NCBI GenBank assembly: GCA_964405335.1
Contig: CAYONP010000011.1
Span: 17,707-81,706 of the forward strand
Origin: CAYONP01 sp964405335
Lineage (GTDB): Bacteria > Armatimonadota > UBA10988
Length of the DNA: 64,000 nucleotides
Direction of reading: 5' to 3'
Part shown: piece after piece, positions 33,454-41,907 of the stretch
Layout of the letters: each line of letters opens with the position of its first letter
Numbering within the stretch: position 1 is the stretch's first letter
Program-made: the position numbers and the translations under genes
Notes under the pieces: generated by a model
Database searches by the model: none
Told to the model about the DNA's origin: nothing
The model's input: only the letters and a program-made list of their open reading frames with translations

Positions 33454-33519
33454 CCGCCTTTGACGCCCACCGCTCCGACTCATTACAATCCGCCCGACGA
33501 GCCGGAGCCGCGCATGAGC
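33454..33519 (+). repeat. duplicate of the pyrB promoter and start region, copy A
   Basis: 66 bp, 65/66 identical to the segment that carries the pyrB promoter and first two codons (ATG AGC). It contains the same TTGACG and TACAAT boxes but is followed directly by the duplicated UroD 3' end instead of pyrB, so it is a displaced promoter, possibly driving module 2. Confidence 0.92.
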
Positions 33520-33522
33520 AGT

Positions 33523-33569
33523 GAGTCTGGGCGGTATCCGTTGGGGCGGTTGGGGTGAGCGGGCTGCCG
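33523..33569 (+). repeat. UroD 3'-end duplicated segment, copy B
   Basis: 47 bp matching copy A with 3 mismatches. It begins 3 bp after the displaced pyrB start, so the duplication junction lies at about 33519-33523. Confidence 0.9.
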
Positions 33570-33893
33570 AATGCACAGTCGGCGTATGTAGTTCAGCCGA
33601 AGGTGACTCGATATCTGCTGGATCTGACCAACCAGGACGGGCGCGGGAAGGCGATCTTCTGTCTCAGGCGTGGCTTCGCGCTGGAGCGCTGGGAGGAACT
33701 CGCCGAGGCGCTCGTACGCTTGGCACAGGAGCACGAGGTGGTGCGGACGATGGACAGTGATGAGGGTGTGAAGTACGTCGTGGAGGGCAGCATGACCACG
33801 CCGGACGGCCGGATCGCGAACCTCCGGACGATCTGGATGATCGGTCACGGCGAGACCGCCCCGCGGCTGGTCACCGCGTACCCACTGGATTGA
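33555..33893 (+). CDS. DUF6883 family protein, module 2
   Basis: 112-residue paralog of DUF6883 gene 1, with GKAIFCLRRGFALERWEEL, GVKYVVEGSMTTPDGRIANL and TIWMIGHGETAPRLVTAYPL aligned to it. The first five codons lie inside the duplicated 47-bp segment, so its GTG start context is that of the original gene. The rest of the coding sequence has diverged to about 40% protein identity, far more than the flanks. The gene is followed after 4 nt by its DUF4926 partner. Confidence 0.72.
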   Translation: MSGLPNAQSAYVVQPKVTRYLLDLTNQDGRGKAIFCLRRGFALERWEELAEALVRLAQEHEVVRTMDSDEGVKYVVEGSMTTPDGRIANLRTIWMIGHGETAPRLVTAYPLD

Positions 33894-33897
33894 GACC

Positions 33898-34125
33898 ATG
33901 AAGATCGATGAGCTAGATCGCGTGGCGCTCGCCTGCGCCTTGCCGGAGTTCGACCTCTGCCCGGGAGATCTGGGTACGGTCGTCCACGTCTACCCCAGCG
34001 GAGAGCTGTTCGAGGTGGAGTTCGTCTCGCTGGACGGTCGGACCATAGCGGTCGAGACGCTCGGCATCGATCAAATCCGCACGGTGCAAGCCAATGAAGT
34101 GGCAGCCGCGCGGGCCTTCGGCTGA
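33898..34125 (+). CDS. DUF4926 family protein, module 2
   Basis: 75-residue DUF4926 protein: VALACALPEFDLCPGDLGTV, HVYPSGELFEVEFVSLDG and TIAVETLGIDQIR align with module 1 without gaps over most of their length. The start is 4 nt after the DUF6883 gene 2 stop. It is followed after 28 nt by a third, divergent DUF4926 gene, which has no DUF6883 partner of its own. Confidence 0.72.
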   Translation: MKIDELDRVALACALPEFDLCPGDLGTVVHVYPSGELFEVEFVSLDGRTIAVETLGIDQIRTVQANEVAAARAFG

Positions 34126-34153
34126 GCTCGGTCGCTGAGCCTGAGAGGTGGCG

Positions 34154-34369
34154 ATGCTCAGGGAGTTCGACAGCGTGGTGTTGACCGTGGCGATGCCCGA
34201 TGCGGGCCTGCCTGCCGGCTCGCGAGGCGCGATCTACGATCTGCGCGAAGGTGACGACTTCTACTTTGTGGAGTTCTACGACGACACCGGTGCAACCGTC
34301 GCGGTCGAACCGGTCCGCCTGGCCGACCTCGCGCCGCGGCCGGTGTCGTTGCCCGCTCACCGCCTTTGA
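34154..34369 (+). CDS. DUF4926-like protein without a DUF6883 partner
   Basis: 71-residue divergent member of the same family: LREFDSVVLTVAMPDAGLPA, then SRGAIYDLREGDDFYFVEFY and TVAVEPVRLADLA preserve the spacing of the two other copies but little of their sequence. The ATG follows GAGAGG. Its TGA stop lies inside the pyrB -35 box. It may be an extra antitoxin or immunity-type gene acquired with module 2, or an older copy; a GTG two codons upstream is a possible alternative start. Confidence 0.6.
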   Translation: MLREFDSVVLTVAMPDAGLPAGSRGAIYDLREGDDFYFVEFYDDTGATVAVEPVRLADLAPRPVSLPAHRL

Positions 34370-34425
34370 CGCCCACCGCTCCGACTCATTACAATCCGCG
34401 CGACGAGCCGGAGCCGCGCATGAGC
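34360..34425 (+). repeat. pyrB promoter and start region, copy B (functional)
   Basis: Second copy of the 66-bp segment, differing from copy A by one base, here placed directly before pyrB. It overlaps the last codons of the third DUF4926 gene. Confidence 0.92.
34366..34395 (+). promoter_or_regulatory. sigma-70-type promoter for pyrB
   Basis: TTGACG, 18-nt spacer, TACAAT, about 25 nt before the pyrB ATG. The -35 box includes the stop codon of the upstream DUF4926 gene. An identical promoter occurs at 33460-33489. Confidence 0.65.
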
Positions 34426-35499
34426 CTGGTGGGGCGTAGCCTGATCCGCATCGACGACCTCTCCGCCGCCGAGATCCGCTGCGTGCTCGAGCTCTCCGAG
34501 ACCATGCAGCAGCGGCTCGGTAGCCGGCAGGAGCTGCTCAGCGGCCGCATTCTGGCGACTGCCTTCTTCGAGCCGTCGACCCGCACGCGGCTCTCGTTCG
34601 AGAGCGCCATGCAGCGGCTCGGCGGCGGCGTGATCGGCTTCGCCGACGCGGCCACCTCGTCGGCCGCCAAGGGCGAGACCCTGGCCGACATGGCCCGCAT
34701 CATCGAAAGCTATGCCGACCTGCTGGTCATGCGCCACCCGCTCGAGGGCTCGAGCAAGGTCGCCGCCGACTACGCCAGCCGGCCGGTGATCAACGCCGGT
34801 GATGGCGGGCACCAGCACCCGACCCAGACCTTGACCGACCTGTTCACCATCCAGCGCCAGCGCGGCAGCCTCGACGGCCTGCACATCGGCCTGTGCGGCG
34901 ACCTGAAGTTCGGCCGCACGGTGCACAGCCTGCTCGCCGCGCTGCGGCATTATGACGTGCAGGTGACCTGCATCGCGCCGCCCAGCCTGCAGCTTCCCGA
35001 GCGGTACCACTCGCCCGGCCAGACCATCGGCGCCGCCGAGCGGATCGAAGAGGTGCTCGACAGCCTCGACGTGCTCTATGTAACCAGGGTCCAGCGCGAG
35101 CGGTTCGTCGACGCGGCCGAGTACGAGGCGGTGCGGGGCAGCTACCGGATCGACGCCGAGCTGATGGCCAAGTCGCCGCCCGAGATGCTGATCATGCACC
35201 CGCTGCCGCGGGTCGACGAGATCCACTTCAGTGTCGACAGCGACCGCCGCGCCGCCTACTTCGGCCAGGCCGCCTACGGCGTGCCGGTGCGCATGGCGCT
35301 CCTGACGCTCATCCTGGGCGCCGTGCCGAGCGACGGCGTGCCGCCGCCTGAGCCGCGCGGCGAGCTGGTCGAGGCCGAGCCGCGCTGCCCCAACCCGGTC
35401 TGCGCCAACGCGGCCGAGGTCTATACCACGCCCGAGATGACGGTCCTCGCCGACGGCCGCCGACGGTGCGGGTACTGCAGCATGGAGCTGGCGGTCTAG
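34420..35499 (+). CDS. pyrB: aspartate carbamoyltransferase fused to a PyrI-like zinc domain
   Basis: Aspartate transcarbamoylase, forming carbamoyl-aspartate in pyrimidine synthesis. Residues 1-310 carry the catalytic landmarks FFEPSTRTRLSFESA (carbamoyl-phosphate loop), SSAAKGETLADMA (80s loop), NAGDGGHQHPTQTLTD and LIMHPLPRVDEI. The last 40 residues hold CPNPVCANAAEV and CGYC, the four-Cys zinc site of the regulatory subunit PyrI, without the allosteric nucleotide-binding domain. The fusion may hold catalytic trimers together while losing nucleotide control; this is inference. 359 residues against about 310 for a plain PyrB. No other pyr genes adjoin it. Confidence 0.95.
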   Translation: MSLVGRSLIRIDDLSAAEIRCVLELSETMQQRLGSRQELLSGRILATAFFEPSTRTRLSFESAMQRLGGGVIGFADAATSSAAKGETLADMARIIESYADLLVMRHPLEGSSKVAADYASRPVINAGDGGHQHPTQTLTDLFTIQRQRGSLDGLHIGLCGDLKFGRTVHSLLAALRHYDVQVTCIAPPSLQLPERYHSPGQTIGAAERIEEVLDSLDVLYVTRVQRERFVDAAEYEAVRGSYRIDAELMAKSPPEMLIMHPLPRVDEIHFSVDSDRRAAYFGQAAYGVPVRMALLTLILGAVPSDGVPPPEPRGELVEAEPRCPNPVCANAAEVYTTPEMTVLADGRRRCGYCSMELAV

Positions 35500-35540
35500 C
35501 GGCCACGCCACCCGGAGCGCGGGCGTCCCCGCCGGCCGAG

Positions 35541-35643
35541 GTAGGGCCCGGTCGCCGAACGGGCCACGGGCGGCCCCAGGTAGGGCCCGTTCGCCGAACG
35601 GGCCGACGCCGGCCCCAGGTAGGGCCCGTTCGCCGAACGGGCC
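35541..35643. repeat. three tandem 39-bp units carrying a REP-like hairpin
   Basis: Units begin at 35541, 35580 and 35619, exactly 39 bp apart. Each has GTAG plus a hairpin with 10-bp arms (GGCCCGTTCG / CGAACGGGCC; one base differs in the first unit), and the two complete spacers are about 14 nt, related but not identical. It lies in the convergent gap between pyrB and fabF. Direct rather than inverted arrangement distinguishes it from the other REP-like pairs. Confidence 0.85.
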
Positions 35644-35741
35644 ACGGCCGGCAAGTGCGGGGCGCGGGCGTCCCCGCCCGCCCGTGTCCGGCACGCTCGT
35701 TGGCTGTCGGCCGGAGACGGCCGCGCTCCGAGATGCCGCCG

Positions 35742-36980
<1,239 letters not shown>

Positions 36981-36992
36981 CGCCCTCTCCGC

Positions 36993-37235
36993 TCAGGACC
37001 CGGAATGGCTGGTGACGTAGGCGATCACCTTGCCGACCGTGGTCAGGTTCTCGAGCTCCTCGTCGGGGATGGTCACCCCGAATTCGTCCTCGCAGACCAT
37101 GCCGATCTCGACGACGTCGAGACTGTCGGCACCGAGGTCGTCCTGAATGTGGGCGTCATCGGTCACCGCGGCAAGGTCCTGGTTGAGCTTGTCGGCGATG
37201 ATCCGACGGATCTGGTCCGCCGTGGCGATGGCCAT
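36993..37235 (-). CDS. acpP: acyl carrier protein, second copy
   Basis: 80-residue ACP. The phosphopantetheine attachment serine is in DDLGADSLDVVEIGM. It is only about 45% identical to the ACP encoded just upstream, with a more divergent helix I (ATADQIRRIIADKLN) and a different helix II/III region (EFGVTIPDEELENLTTV), so the two may be loaded by different partners. The tandem ACP pair is unusual for a housekeeping fab operon. Confidence 0.93.
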   Translation of the reverse strand: MAIATADQIRRIIADKLNQDLAAVTDDAHIQDDLGADSLDVVEIGMVCEDEFGVTIPDEELENLTTVGKVIAYVTSHSGS

Positions 37236-37250
37236 GCTCCGCTCCCTCCG

Positions 37251-37490
37251 TCAGCCGGCGTGCGCCTCGACATAGGCCACGGCGTCGGCGACCCGCATCA
37301 GTTTCTCTGCATCCTCGTCTTGGATTTCGATCTGGAGCTCATCCTCGATGCGCATGATCAGCTCGACCACGTCCAGGCTGTCGGCACCCAGATCGTCGAC
37401 GAACCGCGCGTCGGGAGTGACCTGGTCCTCCTCGACGTTGAGCTGCTCCACGATGATATCGCGAATCTGATCGAAGACTGCCTTCGACAC
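37251..37490 (-). CDS. acpP: acyl carrier protein, first copy
   Basis: 79-residue ACP with the canonical pattern: helix I DQIRDIIVEQLNVEEDQVT, the attachment motif DDLGADSLDVVELIM and EIQDEDAEKLMRVADAVAYV. It resembles standard bacterial AcpP more than the second copy does and is likely the general fatty-acid carrier. It is placed 15 nt after fabG and 15 nt before the second acpP. Confidence 0.95.
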   Translation of the reverse strand: MSKAVFDQIRDIIVEQLNVEEDQVTPDARFVDDLGADSLDVVELIMRIEDELQIEIQDEDAEKLMRVADAVAYVEAHAG

Positions 37491-37505
37491 GTCCGGCCTC
37501 CTGGT

Positions 37506-38252
37506 CTAGTACATCACCATGCCGCCATCGACGCTGATCGTCTGCCCGGTCAGGTAGCCCGCCGCGTCGCTGGCCAAGAACGCCACCACGCCGCTGACAT
37601 CCAGCGCCGTGCCCAGCCGACCGAGGGGAATCTGCGCAGCCAGCTTCGCCCGCTGCTCTTCGCCCAACTGGTCGGTCATCCCTTCGTCGATGAACCCCGG
37701 CGCCACCGCGTTGACCGTGATGCCCCGGCTGCCCACCTCGCGCGCCAACGCCTTGGTCAGGCCGATCAGACCAGCCTTCGAGGCGGCGTAGTTCACCTGG
37801 CCCGCGTTGCCCAGCCGGCCCACCACCGACGTGATGTTGATCAGCCGACCCGAACGCTGCCGCACCATCGGCCGCAACGCCGCGCGGAGCAGCCGGAACG
37901 GGCCGCTCAGGTTGACCGCCAGCACCTCGTTCCACTGCTCGTCGGTCATCCGCGCCAACAGGTTGTCGCGCGTGATGCCCGCGTTGTTGACCACGATATC
38001 CAGCCGGCCGAAGGTCTCGAGTGCCGCCTGCACGCACGACTCGGCCACCGCCGGCTCCGACACGTCGCCAACCGCGCCGGTCGCCTCGACACCCGCCGCC
38101 CGCACCGCCGCGACAATCTCGGCGTTGCGCTCGGGATTGACGTTGTTGAGCACCAGCCCGGCGCCGCACTCGGCCAGCGTCAGCGCAATCTGGCGGCCAA
38201 TCCCACGGCCCGCCCCGGTGACAATCGCCGCCCGGCCGGTCAAGTCAAACAC
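37506..38252 (-). CDS. fabG: 3-oxoacyl-[acyl-carrier-protein] reductase
   Basis: NADPH-dependent short-chain dehydrogenase reducing beta-ketoacyl-ACP. The cofactor site is VTGAGRGIGRQIALTLA, with NNAGITRDNLLARM, the catalytic Ser in NITSVVG and Tyr/Lys in YAASKAGL. VAPGFIDEGMTDQL is a FabG hallmark. A GTG start giving M-F-D-L-T was chosen; it overlaps the fabD stop by a few nt, and an upstream GTG four codons earlier is possible. About 248 residues, normal for the family. Confidence 0.95.
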   Translation of the reverse strand: MFDLTGRAAIVTGAGRGIGRQIALTLAECGAGLVLNNVNPERNAEIVAAVRAAGVEATGAVGDVSEPAVAESCVQAALETFGRLDIVVNNAGITRDNLLARMTDEQWNEVLAVNLSGPFRLLRAALRPMVRQRSGRLINITSVVGRLGNAGQVNYAASKAGLIGLTKALAREVGSRGITVNAVAPGFIDEGMTDQLGEEQRAKLAAQIPLGRLGTALDVSGVVAFLASDAAGYLTGQTISVDGGMVMY

Positions 38253-39177
38253 CGGACACCTCACTGGTCAAGAACCGATCCAGCGCCGCCGCCGACTCAC
38301 CGTCGCCGACGCTGTGGCACGGCGTCGCCGGTGCGATCCGCTTGCCCAGCCCGGCAAGCACCCGGCCCGGGCCGAGTTCGATGAACCGCCGCACGCCGGC
38401 GCCGACCATCGCCTCGACCGAGGCGGTCCAGCGCACCGGCCCGGTGATCTGCCGCGCCAAGTTGTCGCGCAGCACGGCGCCCCGCCGCTCCGGCGCGGCG
38501 GTGACGTTCGGCACCACCGGCACCGCCGCGTCGGCAAACTCGACTGCCGCCAGCTCGGCGGCCATCAGCTCGGCCGCCGGCCGCATCGCCGGCGAGTGGA
38601 ATGCTCCGCTGACGTTCAGCACGGTCACCCGCGCACCGGCCGCGCGCGCCGCCTCGGCCAGCGCCTCGACCCCGCCGGGCGTGCCCGAGACGACCACCTG
38701 CCCAGGCGCATTGTAGTTGGCCGGCTGCACGCCGTCGATGCCTGCGCAGAGCGCCTCGACCGACTCGTCGTCGAGCCGCATGACCGCCGCCATGGCGCCC
38801 GGCGAGGCGGCCGCCGCGTCGCGCATCCACTCGCCGCGGCGGCGGACCAGGCGCAGCGCGGTGGGGTAATCGAACACGCCGGCAACCAGCAGCGCGGTGT
38901 ACTCGCCGAGCGAGTGGCCGGCCAGCAGCGCCGGCGCCGGCAGGCGGTCGCGCACCGCCAGCCAGGCGGCGTAGCCGCAGGCCAGCAGCGCCGGCTGGGC
39001 GATTTCGGTCGGCCGCAGGTCGACGTCGCTGCCGGTGAAGCAGAGCTCGGAGAGGGCGAAGCCTAGCGCCTCGTCGGCCAGCTCGAGGGCCCGGCGCGCG
39101 GCGGGCGACGCGGCGGCCAGAGCGACGCCCATGCCGGGTTGCTGAGAGCCTTGGCCGGGGAAGAGCAGGGCAATCAC
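38245..39177 (-). CDS. fabD: malonyl-CoA-acyl carrier protein transacylase
   Basis: Loads malonyl units onto ACP. The nucleophilic serine is in LLAGHSLGEYTALLVAGV, the Arg that binds the malonyl carboxylate in RLVRRRGEWM, and the catalytic His in VSGAFHSPAMRP. 310 residues; the N-terminus IALLFPGQGSQQPGMG is typical. The GTG chosen forms a GTGA overlap with the fabH stop, and its own stop lies inside the fabG start region, so the three genes are translationally coupled. Confidence 0.95.
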   Translation of the reverse strand: MIALLFPGQGSQQPGMGVALAAASPAARRALELADEALGFALSELCFTGSDVDLRPTEIAQPALLACGYAAWLAVRDRLPAPALLAGHSLGEYTALLVAGVFDYPTALRLVRRRGEWMRDAAAASPGAMAAVMRLDDESVEALCAGIDGVQPANYNAPGQVVVSGTPGGVEALAEAARAAGARVTVLNVSGAFHSPAMRPAAELMAAELAAVEFADAAVPVVPNVTAAPERRGAVLRDNLARQITGPVRWTASVEAMVGAGVRRFIELGPGRVLAGLGKRIAPATPCHSVGDGESAAALDRFLTSEVSGV

Positions 39178-40145
39178 GAGGCCGACCACCGGACCACCGC
39201 GGCGCCCCAGGTCAGCCCGGCGCCGAAGCCGACCATCAAGATTCGGTCGCCGGCCCGGAACTTGCCCGCGTCGGCGGCCTCGGCGATGGCCAGAGGGATC
39301 GACGCGGCCGAGGTGTTGCCGTACCGGTCGACGTTGATCACCACCCGCTCGCGTGGGATGCTGAACCGCTCGGCGGCGGCCTCGATGATCCGGATGTTGG
39401 CCTGGTGCGGCACCAGCCAGTCGATGTCGCTCGGCTCGAGCCCGGCCGAGGCCAGGGCCCGCTCGCAGGCCTCGGCCTGGATGCGCACCGCGAAGCGGAA
39501 GACTTGCCGCCCGTCCATGGTCAGCAGGCTGCGCTCGGCGCGACCGTCGACCGGCGCGCCGGCGTGGAGCAACATGCCGCCCGAGCCATCGCTGCCCAGG
39601 TGGCTGCCGAGCAGCCCGTAGCCATCGGGCACACGTTGCAGCACCGAGGCGCCGGCGCCGTCGCCAAACAGCACGCAGGTCGAGCGGTCGGTCCAGTCAA
39701 GCAGCTTGCTCAGCGCATCGGCGCCGACCACCAGGACGCATCCGGCGCGGCCGGTCTCGATCATCATCGCGCCTTGGACCAGGGCGTAGATGTAGCCGCT
39801 GCAGGCGGCGCCGAGGTCGAACGCCGCCGCGTTGGTGCAGCCGAGTTTGTGCTGCACCAAACAGGCGGCATTCGGGAACGCCATGTCGCCGCTGACCGTG
39901 GCGACAATCACCGTGTCGACCGCCTCGGGCGCCACGCCGGCCCGGACCAGCGCGCGCCGCGCGGCGGTGGTGGCCAGGTCGCTGGTCTCCTTGCCGTTGG
40001 CCAGCACGCGCCGCTCGCGGATCCCCGTGCGGGTGCGGATCCACTCGTCCGAGGTATCGACCAGGCTGGCCAACTGGTCGTTGGTCAGCCGTGTCTCGGG
40101 TACGGCCAGGCCCCAGCCGGTGATGCCCGCTGCCGGGAACGCCAT
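39174..40145 (-). CDS. fabH: 3-oxoacyl-[acyl-carrier-protein] synthase III
   Basis: Priming condensing enzyme, joining an acyl-CoA to malonyl-ACP. Catalytic Cys lies in LGAACSGYIYALVQG, His in WLVPHQANIRIIEAAA and Asn in VDRYGNTSAASIPLA. 323 residues, normal. The N-terminus is GITGWGLAVPETRLTN. It follows plsX after 3 nt and overlaps fabD by 4 nt. Confidence 0.96.
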   Translation of the reverse strand: MAFPAAGITGWGLAVPETRLTNDQLASLVDTSDEWIRTRTGIRERRVLANGKETSDLATTAARRALVRAGVAPEAVDTVIVATVSGDMAFPNAACLVQHKLGCTNAAAFDLGAACSGYIYALVQGAMMIETGRAGCVLVVGADALSKLLDWTDRSTCVLFGDGAGASVLQRVPDGYGLLGSHLGSDGSGGMLLHAGAPVDGRAERSLLTMDGRQVFRFAVRIQAEACERALASAGLEPSDIDWLVPHQANIRIIEAAAERFSIPRERVVINVDRYGNTSAASIPLAIAEAADAGKFRAGDRILMVGFGAGLTWGAAVVRWSAS

Positions 40146-40148
40146 GGG

Positions 40149-41174
40149 TTACCTTTCCTCGAGCACCGGCTCGGCCGGCCGCGCCGGTTGGCCGTCAGCA
40201 AAGCGGGCGGCCAGCCGCTCGACCAAGTCGTGCCGGATGCCCTCGCGCGCGCGGCGGATGGCGCTGAACACCGCCCGCGACGAGGACCGACCGTGCCCGA
40301 TGACGACCAGGCCCTTGACCCCGAGCAGGAACGCCCCGCCGTATTCGGCGTAGTCGACGGTCTCCTTCAGCCGGCGGAAGCCGGGCAGGCAGAGCCAGGC
40401 GCCCAGCTTGGTCCGCCAGCTCTGCTGCAGCGCCTGTCGCGTCAGCGAGACGAAGAACTCCGCCGCGCCCTCGGCCACCTTGAGCACCAGGTTGCCGGAG
40501 AAGCCGTCGCAGGCGATCACGTCGACCACGCCGCGGAAGGTGTCCTTGCCCTCGATGTTGCCGACGAAGTTAAGGTCCGACTCCTCGAACAGGCTGAACG
40601 TCGCCTTCGACTGCGCGTTGCCCTTCGACGACTCCTCGCCGATGTTGATCAGCCCGATGCGCGGCGCGAGGATGCCCTCGACCTCTTCGGCATAGACCGC
40701 GCCCATGATGCCGAACTGGTGGATCCAACGCGGCTTGCTGTCGACCGACGCGCCGGCGTCACAGATCACCACCCGGCCCGCCGAACTGGGCATGACCGCC
40801 GCGATGCAGGGCCGGTCGACGCCCTCGATGCGGCCGATGACGAACGTCGCGGCGGTCGACAGCGCGCCGGTGTTGCCGGCCGAGAAGACGGCCTGGGCGT
40901 GGCCCTCGGCGACCAGCCGGCAGCCGACCACCAGCGAGCTGTCACGCTTGCGGCGGACGGCTCGGGCGGGGTCCTCGTCCATACCGATCCGCTCGGTGGC
41001 GGGGACGATGTCGAGGTTGGTCGGACGACTCGCGCCGAGCAGCGGCGCGATGGCGGCGGCGTCGCCGACGAGGGCGAGTTCGGTGTCGGGAAAGGCGGCG
41101 GCGGCGGCCAGGCAGCCGGCGACGATTTCGGCCGGTGCATGGTCGCCGCCCATCGCGTCGATGGCGATGCGCAT
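40149..41174 (-). CDS. plsX: phosphate acyltransferase PlsX
   Basis: Converts acyl-ACP to acyl-phosphate for phospholipid synthesis through PlsY. MRIAIDAMGGDHAPAEIVAG is the signature N-terminus; further conserved parts are VFSAGNTGALSTAATFVIG, INIGEESSKGN and ACDGFSGNLVLKVAEG. 341 residues. It sits between rpmF and fabH, the order found across bacteria. A homolog of the regulator FapR is not in the operon. Confidence 0.96.
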   Translation of the reverse strand: MRIAIDAMGGDHAPAEIVAGCLAAAAAFPDTELALVGDAAAIAPLLGASRPTNLDIVPATERIGMDEDPARAVRRKRDSSLVVGCRLVAEGHAQAVFSAGNTGALSTAATFVIGRIEGVDRPCIAAVMPSSAGRVVICDAGASVDSKPRWIHQFGIMGAVYAEEVEGILAPRIGLINIGEESSKGNAQSKATFSLFEESDLNFVGNIEGKDTFRGVVDVIACDGFSGNLVLKVAEGAAEFFVSLTRQALQQSWRTKLGAWLCLPGFRRLKETVDYAEYGGAFLLGVKGLVVIGHGRSSSRAVFSAIRRAREGIRHDLVERLAARFADGQPARPAEPVLEER

Positions 41175-41186
41175 CGGCGCCTCCGC

Positions 41187-41378
41187 TCAGGCGTTCGGCT
41201 GGAGGCGGGCTTCGGTCACCTGGCGGCCGCGGTAATGGCCGCAGTAGGGGCAGACCACATGCGGCCGGTGGGGCTCGCCACAGTGCGCGCAGCGGATCAG
41301 CTTGACCGCCTCAATCTTCCAGTGCGCAAAACGCTTACGGCCGCGCGCCTTGCTGACCCGTCGCTTCGGAACCGCCAT
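41187..41378 (-). CDS. rpmF: 50S ribosomal protein L32
   Basis: 63-residue bL32. MAVPKRRVSKARGRKRFAHW is the standard start. CAHCGEPHRPHVVCPYC supplies a four-Cys zinc ribbon, so this is the zinc-binding form. Its first 44 nt overlap the 3' end of yceD in another frame. Confidence 0.95.
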   Translation of the reverse strand: MAVPKRRVSKARGRKRFAHWKIEAVKLIRCAHCGEPHRPHVVCPYCGHYRGRQVTEARLQPNA

Positions 41379-41877
41379 CTGTCACCTCCGGCTCGAACAG
41401 CCCCGCCAGCGGGGCCAGACGCGGGTCCAGCCCGCGGTCGCTCGCCGTGACCGGCGCCGGCTCGACGCGTGCCGGGCAGCCCGGCCCACACAGCGCGCGC
41501 GTCGGCAGCGCCAGCAGCACCGCCTGGCGGGCAACCTCGGTCAGGTCCCAGCGCCCTTCGGGCGCGGTCCGCCAAGCCTCGGCATCGTCGTCGAACACGG
41601 CCGAATCACTGGCCAGCGTGCCGTCGATCAGGCAGACGTCACGAACTTCGACCGTCACCATCTCGAGGAAGACGCCCAGGCAGAGGTCGCACCGCCGCGG
41701 CACCGTCCCGCTCAGCTCGCCCTCGACCAGCGCGCGGTCGGGCGCCAGGCGTAGCGCCAGCTCGCCGCTGAGCCGACCGGACCACGAGCCGTCGCCCTCC
41801 AGGTCGACCAGCTCCTCGAACCAAGCCGTCCAAGCAGCGCGTTCGCGGCACAGGGCCTCGTCACAGACGAGGATCAC
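41335..41877 (-). CDS. yceD: YceD/DUF177 family protein
   Basis: 180-residue DUF177 protein. The conserved cysteine-containing motif VPRRCDLCLGVFLEMVTVEV and the FDDDAEAW, LTEVARQAVLLALPTRALCG region identify it. In other bacteria YceD acts with 23S rRNA or ribosome assembly and is co-transcribed with rpmF and plsX, as here. The GTG start follows GGGAGAG. Its C-terminus is read over the first 44 nt of rpmF, a larger overlap than elsewhere in this window. It is the first gene of the fatty-acid operon. Confidence 0.88.
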   Translation of the reverse strand: MILVCDEALCRERAAWTAWFEELVDLEGDGSWSGRLSGELALRLAPDRALVEGELSGTVPRRCDLCLGVFLEMVTVEVRDVCLIDGTLASDSAVFDDDAEAWRTAPEGRWDLTEVARQAVLLALPTRALCGPGCPARVEPAPVTASDRGLDPRLAPLAGLFEPEVTDGGSEATGQQGARP

Positions 41878-41907
41878 AGGTCTCTCCCATACCGCTTCAA
41901 ACGGCGC

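Noticed and set aside
35541..35643. CRISPR array
   Set aside because: Only three 39-bp units with short, similar spacers of about 14 nt and a palindromic GTAG hairpin, and no cas genes.
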